Shown here: positions 57,747 through 64,000 of the stretch, piece by piece | Position numbering within the stretch: the first letter of the stretch is position 1 | Layout: each line of letters opens with the position of its first letter | DNA from: Pseudomonas sp. P8_241 | GTDB taxonomy: Bacteria > Pseudomonadota > Gammaproteobacteria > Pseudomonadales > Pseudomonadaceae | Assembly (NCBI RefSeq): GCF_034008315.1 | Contig: NZ_CP125377.1 | Coordinates: 5,148,501-5,212,500 of the forward strand | DNA: 64,000 nucleotides | Reading direction: 5' to 3' | The notes under the pieces: generated by a model | What the model was told of the DNA's origin: nothing | What the model saw: only the letters and a program-made list of their open reading frames with translations | Databases searched by the model: none | Made by a program: the position numbers and the translations under genes

Positions 57747-57842
57747 GAGAACGAAATTCTCCCTAACGACCTTCAATGGGCCAATGGAAAAGCGATGGCT
57801 GAAAGATAGACAACGCGGTGGGCGAAACCGCCCACCGGTGTT

Positions 57843-59987
57843 TCAGGAAATTTCGCGTCGGAAAGGAGGCAACGCATTGAGGATCGCCTTGCCATAGCGC
57901 TGAGTGACCAGGCGCCGGTCGAGCAAGGTGATGGTGCCGCGGTCTTCTTCGGTACGTAGCAGGCGACCGCAGGCCTGGACCAGTTTCAGCGAGGCGTCCG
58001 GTACGGAGATTTCCATGAACGGATTACCACCCCGGGCTTCGATCCATTCAGCCAGTGCTGCTTCGACGGGATCATCCGGCACCGAGAACGGAATTTTGGC
58101 GATGACCACATGCTCGCAATACGCACCGGGCAAGTCGACCCCTTCGGCAAAACTCGCCAGGCCGAACAGCACGCTGGAATCCCCGCCATCGACCCGCGCT
58201 TTGTGCTTGTTCAGGGTTTCCTGTTTCGACAGGTTGCCCTGGATGAACACTTGTTTGCGCCAGTCTCGGTCGAGGCCATCGAACACGTCCTGCATCTGTT
58301 TACGCGAGGAAAACAGCACCAGCGTACCCCGCGAGCCTTCGACCAGGTCTGGCAGATCGCGGATGATCGCCGCGGTGTGCGCTGCTGCATCCCGCGGGTC
58401 TGCGTTCAGGTTTGGCACTCGCAACACACCGGCGTCGGCATGGTGGAACGGGCTGGGCACCACGGCGGTAACGGCCTTTTTCGGCAGCCCGGCGCGCATG
58501 CGGAAGCGGTCGAAAGTACCGAGCGCGGTCAGGGTCGCCGATGTGACGAGGCAGCCATAGGCCACGTTCCACAAATTGCGCCGGAGCATTTCCGCCGCGA
58601 GGATCGGGCTGGCGTTGACCTCAATGTCGAACAGCGAACCGCTTTCTGCCAGGGTCAGCCAGCGAGCCATGGGCGGGTTGTCTTCCGGGTCTTCGACGGT
58701 GAACGCGGTCCACAATTCCCAGTTGCCCGAGGAGCGGGACAACAAGCTGCCGAACAATGGATACCACTCTTCGGCCTGGTTGCTGGCGATGCCGATGTTG
58801 ACCTCACCGTCCATGCCTTCCTTGAGCAGTTCGGTCAGGCGCGTGAACAAGTCGGTCAGGCGCGCGAAACCTTTCTTCAGCTCAATGCCCATTTCACGCA
58901 TGTGATCGGGAATCACCCCGCCGACAAAACGGTGACGCGGGCGCTCGCGGCCTTCGACGTCTTCGCCGGGCTTGAAGTCGGCAATCTGCTCGCACGCAGT
59001 GAACATGAATTGCTGCTGGGTCTTGATCTCTCGCGCCAGCTCCGGCACTTGTTCAATCAATTTGCCCAGATCGCCAGGCAACGGGTGCTGAGCCAGCAGC
59101 TTGGTGAGATTCTTGGCGGTGGTTTCCAGCCAGTCAGCCGTGGAACGCAGGCGCGTGTAATGGGCAAAGTGGCCGATGGCTTTATCCGGCAGGTGGTGGC
59201 CTTCGTCGAACACGTAGATGGTGTCGCGCGGGTCCGGCAGCACGGCGCCGCCGCCCAAAGCCAGGTCGGCCAGCACCATGTCGTGGTTGGTAACGATCAC
59301 GTCGACCTTGCCCATGCCTTCGCGGGCCTTGTAGAAGGCGCACTGGCCGAAGTTCGGGCAATGACGGTTGGTGCACTGGCTGTGATCGGTGGTCAGACGC
59401 GCCCAATCGGCGTCTTCCAGGGCGGTGGACCAACTGTCGCGGTCGCCGTCCCACTTATTGCCGGCGAGTTTCTCGATCATGCTGGTGAACAGCTTCTGGC
59501 TGGCCTCGTCGACCTCGATCTTGAAACCCTCTTCTTCGAACAACTGCGCCGTGGCGGTTTGCGCGTGGCCTTCCTGGAGCAGCATGTCGAGCTTGGACAG
59601 GCACATATAGCGCCCGCGCCCCTTGGCCAGGGCGAAGCTGAAATTCAGCCCGCTGTTACGCATCAGGTCGGGCAGGTCCTTGTAGACGATCTGCTCCTGC
59701 AGAGCCACGGTGGCCGTGGCGATCACCAACCGTTTGCCGGCGGCCTTGGCGGTGGGGATCGCCGCCAGGCTGTAGGCCACAGTCTTGCCGGTACCGGTGC
59801 CGGCTTCCACCGCGACAATCGCGGGGTCGCCACTGCGCCGGCCTTCGTCGTCGGTGTCGATGTCACCGAGGACCTTGGCGACTTCGGCGATCATCAGGCG
59901 CTGGCCATAACGCGGCTTGAGGCTCTTGGCTTCGAGAAAACGCGAATAGGCGCCCTGGATCGTGGTTTTGAGTTCGGTGCTGATCAT
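57843..59987 (-). CDS. dinG: ATP-dependent DNA helicase DinG
   Basis: A 714-residue XPD-like superfamily 2 helicase. It has Walker A EAGTGTGKT (61-69), an iron-sulphur domain with Cys129, Cys205, Cys210 and Cys216, and the DEGH box (261-264). DinG unwinds DNA and R-loops with 5'-3' polarity. The FeS cysteines are all present. It is divergent from the CopD-like gene. No SOS box was found near its start. Confidence 0.94.
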   Translation of the reverse strand: MISTELKTTIQGAYSRFLEAKSLKPRYGQRLMIAEVAKVLGDIDTDDEGRRSGDPAIVAVEAGTGTGKTVAYSLAAIPTAKAAGKRLVIATATVALQEQIVYKDLPDLMRNSGLNFSFALAKGRGRYMCLSKLDMLLQEGHAQTATAQLFEEEGFKIEVDEASQKLFTSMIEKLAGNKWDGDRDSWSTALEDADWARLTTDHSQCTNRHCPNFGQCAFYKAREGMGKVDVIVTNHDMVLADLALGGGAVLPDPRDTIYVFDEGHHLPDKAIGHFAHYTRLRSTADWLETTAKNLTKLLAQHPLPGDLGKLIEQVPELAREIKTQQQFMFTACEQIADFKPGEDVEGRERPRHRFVGGVIPDHMREMGIELKKGFARLTDLFTRLTELLKEGMDGEVNIGIASNQAEEWYPLFGSLLSRSSGNWELWTAFTVEDPEDNPPMARWLTLAESGSLFDIEVNASPILAAEMLRRNLWNVAYGCLVTSATLTALGTFDRFRMRAGLPKKAVTAVVPSPFHHADAGVLRVPNLNADPRDAAAHTAAIIRDLPDLVEGSRGTLVLFSSRKQMQDVFDGLDRDWRKQVFIQGNLSKQETLNKHKARVDGGDSSVLFGLASFAEGVDLPGAYCEHVVIAKIPFSVPDDPVEAALAEWIEARGGNPFMEISVPDASLKLVQACGRLLRTEEDRGTITLLDRRLVTQRYGKAILNALPPFRREIS

Positions 59988-60085
59988 TGTTTGTCGGGCG
60001 CAAAAACGCTGGATAAATTTTCAGTGGTTCGGTTTGGCCGCTATCATACCCCGCTAATGAATCCCGCGCAGAACGGAGTACCCCA

Positions 60086-60550
60086 ATGACACCTTTTAGC
60101 CTCATTTATAGCCTGCATGTACTGGCCGCACTGGTGTGGGTCGGCGGCATGTTTTTCGCCTGGATGGTCCTGCGCCCTGCGGCGTTGAAGGCATTGGAAG
60201 GCTCTGCCCGGCTGAAGCTGTGGGTAGAAGTGTTTCAAGGATTTTTCCGCTGGGTCTGGGTGGCAGTGGTGCTGCTGCCAGTCAGCGGAGTCGGCATGCT
60301 GCATCTGCAGTTCAACGGTTTTGAAGCCGCGCCGCGTTACGTGCAGGTGATGATGGGCTTGTATGTGGTGATGACGGCGTTGTTTATCCGGATACAGGCG
60401 CTGATGCTGCCGGAACTGCGCACGGCCGTGCAAGCGCAGGATTGGTCGGCAGGGGCCGCAGTGTTGGGGCGGATCCGCAAGTTGGTGGGGATCAATCTGC
60501 TGGTGGGGTTGGCTTTGGTGGCGATTGCTGCGGTACGGCCGGTTTTTTGA
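60086..60550 (+). CDS. CopD-family integral membrane protein
   Basis: A 154-residue protein with four membrane segments (LIYSLHVLAALVWVGGMFFA first). The HVLAALVWVGGM helix and the conserved arginine pair after helix 1 fit the CopD/YubD domain family, linked in some members to copper uptake; function in this stand-alone form is not shown. Confidence 0.8.
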   Translation: MTPFSLIYSLHVLAALVWVGGMFFAWMVLRPAALKALEGSARLKLWVEVFQGFFRWVWVAVVLLPVSGVGMLHLQFNGFEAAPRYVQVMMGLYVVMTALFIRIQALMLPELRTAVQAQDWSAGAAVLGRIRKLVGINLLVGLALVAIAAVRPVF

Positions 60551-60565
60551 TTCTGTCGAAGTTTA

Positions 60566-60595
60566 TGTGGCGAGGGAGCTTGCGCCCTCGCCACA
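60566..60595. repeat. Perfect inverted repeat after the CopD-like gene
   Basis: TGTGGCGAGGG-AGCTTGCG-CCCTCGCCACA has 11-bp arms. The same TGTGGCGAGGGAGCTTGC unit is common between genes in fluorescent pseudomonads, so it is a second kind of short dispersed repeat; it may also help terminate this pair of convergent transcripts. Confidence 0.75.
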
Positions 60596-60610
60596 GAGTT
60601 TGCGCTGGAT

Positions 60611-61369
60611 TTACAACCGCTGCACGGTCACCGAACCCGCTGCGCCTTCGGGCCCAGGCTGACCCTCAGCTCCTGGCTTGCCGCCCTTGCCACCATCAGC
60701 CTCGTAAACGAAGCAACCCTTGGCTTTGCCACCCGCCCCCGGCTTGCCGCCAGGCCCGGCCAGACCACCGGCACCGCCGGCCACCTGAACCTTGATCCGA
60801 TCTACCGGATAGTCACGCGGCACCACCAGCTTGACCAAAGCCCCCGGCGCGCCAGGCTGGCCATTACTGCCGTCGCTGCCATCGGCACCACGACCGGCCT
60901 GGCCCCAAGTGCATCCCGGATTCTGACCATTGGCTCCGTCGAGTCCGACAAAGCCGGGAGCTCCGGCGCCACCGCGAGCATCCACCTGCAGTTGCTGCGC
61001 GTTCAGGGTCTTGATCTGTAAATCCAGGTTACGCCCCGAACGGGCCGCTTTCTGATACGTTCCCGGCGCACCACGAGCCGTGATCTGGCTGCCCTCGGAC
61101 AAATCAGCCCGATGGACCTTCAACGCCAACACCTGCTCGCCGGGCACGATCGCGATGCGCGCGTCACGCCCCAAGTGTAATTCGCCCACAGTGACTTCGG
61201 TCACGTTCGAGGGGATCAGCAAGGTGCCGTAATCGGCGACTTCCAGGCGTTCGAGTTGCAGGGTGCTGGCGGTGTTGGGCAAGCGCATCAGCGAATTGGT
61301 TTCGACACTTACCACCTGTGCGCAGGCCAAAGGACTGATGAGTACGGCAAGCAGACAGAGTTTACGCAT
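60611..61369 (-). CDS. Secreted collagen-like protein
   Basis: A 252-residue exported protein with a signal peptide ending PLACA (about residue 17). The mature N-terminal half has beta-strand pattern, and the C-terminal half has Gly-X-Y runs (GAPGFVGLDGANGQ, GQPGAPGALV, GPGGKPGAGGKAKG, GQPGPEGAAG). The collagen-like runs are interrupted by a Cys-containing segment. The start at 61369 overlaps the DUF1145 stop, so the two are translationally linked. Confidence 0.77.
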   Translation of the reverse strand: MRKLCLLAVLISPLACAQVVSVETNSLMRLPNTASTLQLERLEVADYGTLLIPSNVTEVTVGELHLGRDARIAIVPGEQVLALKVHRADLSEGSQITARGAPGTYQKAARSGRNLDLQIKTLNAQQLQVDARGGAGAPGFVGLDGANGQNPGCTWGQAGRGADGSDGSNGQPGAPGALVKLVVPRDYPVDRIKVQVAGGAGGLAGPGGKPGAGGKAKGCFVYEADGGKGGKPGAEGQPGPEGAAGSVTVQRL

Positions 61370-61640
61370 GGGAAGCCTTAGGTGCGGTGGGGGCGGGAAT
61401 GGTTTGCAGATGGAAAACGCCGAAAATGACAATCTTCAGGCGGTCACGCCAAGGGTGCGCGCGACCTTTGAGGCTGCGATTGCACAGCAGCACTTCAAGC
61501 AGATGGAAGAATGCCAGCAGGCCACCGGCCAGATTGACCAGAGGGTGCAGCGGAAAAACAAACGGCGAGAGCAGATTGAACAGCACCACCAGCCAGAACA
61601 GCAGGGTCAACAACTTCCCCAGCCCCCATAACGCGTTCAT
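61362..61640 (-). CDS. DUF1145 family membrane protein
   Basis: A 92-residue protein starting MNALWGLGKLLTLLFWLVVL, with two to three hydrophobic segments and LLEVLLCNRSLKGRAHPWRD, as in the DUF1145 family. The ATG at 61640 matches the family. It is followed, with 8-base overlap, by the collagen-like gene. Function unknown. Confidence 0.82.
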   Translation of the reverse strand: MNALWGLGKLLTLLFWLVVLFNLLSPFVFPLHPLVNLAGGLLAFFHLLEVLLCNRSLKGRAHPWRDRLKIVIFGVFHLQTIPAPTAPKASHA

Positions 61641-61787
61641 ACGCCCCCCGATGAGAATTATTATTTGCACGCACAGTAACGGCTTCCACGCAGGATAAGC
61701 CAGAGGGCAAGGGAAAATTCTTCATCAAGGCCGCCGAATGGCCGTCGCGACGCTCACAATTATCGTCCGACGGCTCTATTCCAAGGC

Positions 61788-62504
61788 TCAGCGATTGATA
61801 TGCAGTTCTACGCGACGGTTTTTCGCGCGCCCCTCTTCGGTTTCGTTATCGGCTATCGGCTGACTTTCACCCTTGCCTTCGCTGGTGACTTTGCTTGGCG
61901 CTACGCCCTGGAGCAGCAGGTAATCCGCCACGCTGCTGGCGCGCCGCTCCGACAAGGCCTGATTGTAGGCATCCGCACCCACGCTGTCGGTGTGGCCGAC
62001 CACTTTGACGCTGACCACACCGGCGTCCTCCAGCTTGCCCATGATCCCGTCCAGCTGGCTCTGTGCCGCGGGGGTCAGGTCGGCCTGGTTGAACGCAAAC
62101 ATGACGTCGCCGGCATCGTTCAGCGTGATGACTTCCGATTGCACGGGGGCAGGCTTCTCATTGACCGGGTACTGCGGCAGCGGACAACCGCGATGATCGA
62201 CCGGGGTATTTTCGGGCGTATCGGCGCAGCGGTCGCGTCGGTCGAAAACGCCATCGCTGTCTTCGTCGCCATCCTGGGCATAGCAGATCAAACCGCCGGT
62301 CAAGATGCCCAGCGCCGCGCCACCACCGGCCCAACCGGCACTTTCAATCGCGCCCAGGCCTCCGCCAACCAGGCCGCCGATAAGGCTGCAAATGGGCCAG
62401 GTGCGTTGATTGAGAGGGGCAGTGCCATCGCTATGGGTAGCGCAGCCGGTCAACAGGCTGCCAAGAAGCAGAACCGGCAAGACGGTCCTTGTGAGAAAGA
62501 TCAT
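61788..62504 (-). CDS. OmpA-family lipoprotein, paralogue 1
   Basis: A 238-residue lipoprotein: signal peptide ending LLTGC (Cys21), a glycine-zipper segment (GGLVGGGLGAIESAGWAGGG), a calcium-binding thrombospondin-3-like repeat (DGDEDSDGVFDRRDRC) and the OmpA-C domain (about 130-238; VVGHTDSVGADAYNQALSERRA). It should tie the outer membrane to peptidoglycan. The ribosome-binding site AGGAG lies in the arm of a hairpin, as for its downstream paralogue. Similar to PA1041-type proteins of P. aeruginosa. Confidence 0.9.
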   Translation of the reverse strand: MIFLTRTVLPVLLLGSLLTGCATHSDGTAPLNQRTWPICSLIGGLVGGGLGAIESAGWAGGGAALGILTGGLICYAQDGDEDSDGVFDRRDRCADTPENTPVDHRGCPLPQYPVNEKPAPVQSEVITLNDAGDVMFAFNQADLTPAAQSQLDGIMGKLEDAGVVSVKVVGHTDSVGADAYNQALSERRASSVADYLLLQGVAPSKVTSEGKGESQPIADNETEEGRAKNRRVELHINR

Positions 62505-62512
62505 GTTGAAAG

Positions 62513-62548
62513 CTCCTGTGTCACCGGCCGATACCGGTTACACAGGAG
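62513..62548 (-). promoter_or_regulatory. Hairpin covering the ribosome-binding site of OmpA paralogue 1
   Basis: On the mRNA, CTCCTGTGTAACCGG pairs with CCGGTGACACAGGAG around 6 bases (one mismatch), and the last AGGAG is the Shine-Dalgarno sequence of the gene starting at 62504. The stem would hide it. Confidence 0.6.
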
Positions 62549-62594
62549 TAAAGACCCGCATCCGCGACTGCACAAGGCGCGGATGCGAGGGGGC

Positions 62595-63284
62595 TTAACG
62601 CTGGATTTTGATTTCCGTGCGACGGTTCTGTGCACGACCGTCATCGGTTGAGTTGTCCGCCACTGGCTGGCTTTCACCGGCACCGACAACCGACACGAAG
62701 TTACTGCGAGGTACGCCTTGCTCGATCAGGTATTCAACCACCGAGTGGGCGCGTTTTTCCGAAAGCTTCGCGTTGTAGGTGTCGCTGCCTACGCTGTCGG
62801 TATGACCGGTGACGGTCAGTTGAGCAGTCGGGGCTTCGGCTTTCAGGCGGGTGGCAATCTTGTCGAGGACCGCTTTGTCGGACGAGGTCAGTGTGGCCTT
62901 GTCAAACTGGAAGTGAACATCGCGAATGACGATGGTTTCTTCCTTGACCACAACCGCTTCTTCAACCACCGGTGCAGGTGGTGGGCAACCGTCAGCATCG
63001 ACTTGTACGCCTTTAGGCGTACCCGGGCACTTGTCGCGGCTGTCCGGCACACCATCGCCGTCTTCGTCGCCATCACCGTGAACCCAGCAATAAGCCGCTG
63101 CGGTACCGCCAACGAGCAGAGCACCATACCCTGCCCATGCCGAGCTCTCGGTCGCACCGAGACCGGCACCCACGACACCACCGACTGCCGCACAGGTCGG
63201 CCAGTCGGTTTTCTGCAAACCTGCGCAACCAGTCAACAAACTGGTTAACAGAACCAAGGGTAATGCTGTCCGAACTATGCTCAT
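62595..63284 (-). CDS. OmpA-family lipoprotein, paralogue 2
   Basis: A 229-residue lipoprotein arranged as paralogue 1: LLTGC (Cys20), a glycine-rich zipper, a TSP3-like repeat (DGDEDGDGVPDSRDKC) and OmpA-C (VTGHTDSVGSDTYNAKLSEK). It starts at 63284 after AGGAG. The two genes lie head to tail with a spacer of about 90 bases and almost the same leader, suggesting a tandem duplication. Confidence 0.9.
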   Translation of the reverse strand: MSIVRTALPLVLLTSLLTGCAGLQKTDWPTCAAVGGVVGAGLGATESSAWAGYGALLVGGTAAAYCWVHGDGDEDGDGVPDSRDKCPGTPKGVQVDADGCPPPAPVVEEAVVVKEETIVIRDVHFQFDKATLTSSDKAVLDKIATRLKAEAPTAQLTVTGHTDSVGSDTYNAKLSEKRAHSVVEYLIEQGVPRSNFVSVVGAGESQPVADNSTDDGRAQNRRTEIKIQR

Positions 63285-63294
63285 CTGGTTTTCT

Positions 63295-63324
63295 CCTGAG
63301 GGATCGGCTTAGAACCGATTCAGG
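63295..63324 (-). promoter_or_regulatory. Hairpin beside the ribosome-binding site of OmpA paralogue 2
   Basis: On the mRNA, CCTGAATCGG can pair with CCGATCCCTCAGG around a 7-base loop; the AGG begins the Shine-Dalgarno AGGAG. It is the counterpart of the hairpin at 62513-62548. Confidence 0.5.
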
Positions 63325-63473
63325 TAGTAAAGACCCGAGATTTAAACTCCGCCAGCAATGGGCCATGCTGTTTATTCGCGTAATAACGACAGGTTGGCGC
63401 TTTTGTCGTCAAGCCGCTCTAGGCCCGAACGATCGGGCAGGCTAGTCTTGTCGGATCTGATTGAGGAACTTCG

Positions 63474-63971
63474 ATGATTGCAGGTAATTCTTCACGCACG
63501 CCGCAACAGGCATTGGCTGCGCTACTTGACCGTTATGCCCCTGCGCGACTGTTGTTGATCGGCGCCAGCGAATTCCCGGCGCTGGAGGCATTCAAACTGG
63601 CTCACCCGGACACCTTCGTCGCGTGCGCCGCACCGGGACCGTTGCCTGCCGAGTTGGCGGCCCGCCGTTTCGATCTGGCCCTGGTGGTCGATTGCCTGGA
63701 GCATCTGCCCAAGCGTGATGGTCTGAATCTGTTGGGCGGGATCCGCAATCTCAACGCCAGTCGCATCGCGGTCTTGGCGGACCTTACGGCCTGCGGCTGG
63801 CAGGAAACGGATTTCTTTTCCCTGGCCCTGCAAGCCAGCGAACGCTTTGCCCGTGATGAACAGGTATTGACCCTGTTTACCTACGATCTGCTTGAATACA
63901 AGCAAGTACCCGACTGGCTCAATTCACGCTTCTGGGCCAATCCGGAAAACTTCGGGAAATATTGGTGGTAA
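63474..63971 (+). CDS. DUF6231 family protein
   Basis: A 165-residue protein with RLLLIGASEFPALEAF, LALVVDCLEHLPKRDGLNLL and the C-terminal NSRFWANPENFGKYWW, resembling the DUF6231 family and, distantly, class I methyltransferase-like folds, though a full SAM motif is not seen. It lies five bases before the start of the next gene. Confidence 0.75.
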   Translation: MIAGNSSRTPQQALAALLDRYAPARLLLIGASEFPALEAFKLAHPDTFVACAAPGPLPAELAARRFDLALVVDCLEHLPKRDGLNLLGGIRNLNASRIAVLADLTACGWQETDFFSLALQASERFARDEQVLTLFTYDLLEYKQVPDWLNSRFWANPENFGKYWW

Positions 63972-63975
63972 TGCA

Positions 63976-64000
63976 ATGAGTACATCCATTTGCCCCTGCG
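63976..64000 (+). CDS. Start of a probable YchJ/SEC-C metal-binding protein gene (partial)
   Basis: The visible codons read MSTSICPC, like the N-terminus of YchJ-family proteins (MSTxxCPCGSG). It follows the DUF6231 gene by four bases, as in P. aeruginosa, and is cut by the window end. Confidence 0.55.

Noticed and set aside
58110..60089. 659-codon open frame on the plus strand opposite dinG
   Set aside because: It is a mirror of the dinG codon pattern; dinG has all its motifs on the minus strand.

Overview
The window is a chromosomal segment of a fluorescent-group Pseudomonas. The grounds are the gene content and order (EmhABC/TtgABC-type efflux beside pca genes, braCDEFG, and a dinG / OmpA-lipoprotein / pdxH block) and the species-typical paired GTAGGAGC repeats between genes. 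The GC content looks high, most genes are ordinary core genes, and no rRNA, tRNA, CRISPR array or prophage was seen.

Layout. 1-2.4 kb: tail of an unknown gene, an MFS exporter and the old-yellow-enzyme gene xenB. 2.7-9.35 kb: divergent emhR and the emhABC multidrug efflux operon, with the operator between them. 9.7-22 kb: a complete protocatechuate branch of the beta-ketoadipate pathway. It holds pcaHG (ring cleavage), pcaB, pcaC and pcaD (to 3-oxoadipate), pcaIJ and pcaF (to succinyl-CoA plus acetyl-CoA), the transporters pcaK and pcaT, an OprD-type porin and the regulator pcaR. Four sites resembling the known PcaR box lie before the porin, pcaI, pcaK and pcaR. 22.6-26 kb: small conserved genes, a PiT phosphate transporter, and a 36-residue ccoM (cbb3 oxidase subunit) behind two Anr/FNR-type boxes. 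26-30.2 kb: rapA, followed by an intact 1313-bp IS3-family element sitting between rapA and its terminator.

30.3-38.5 kb: an MFS transporter, a YkgJ cysteine-cluster protein, an MHYT-GGDEF-EAL signalling protein, a beta-hydroxyacid dehydrogenase, and a solitary 731-residue FtsZ/tubulin-superfamily protein, which is the most unusual gene here. 38.8-43.9 kb: braCDEFG branched-chain amino acid ABC transporter. 43.9-51.1 kb: a divergent LysR/SDR pair, a lipoprotein, an FAD protein, a Cds1-like PLP enzyme and nhaA. 51.2-64 kb: envelope and housekeeping genes: glycine-zipper lipoprotein, pdxH, OmpA lipoproteins (one with a histone-like tail, two tandem paralogues with hairpins over their ribosome-binding sites), a serine hydrolase, an agarase-like glycoside hydrolase, dinG, CopD-like, collagen-like and DUF proteins. 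The window ends inside a probable YchJ/SEC-C gene.

Start codons were chosen from ribosome-binding sites and family lengths. Functional calls rest on reading motifs and recalled family sequences; no searches were run.
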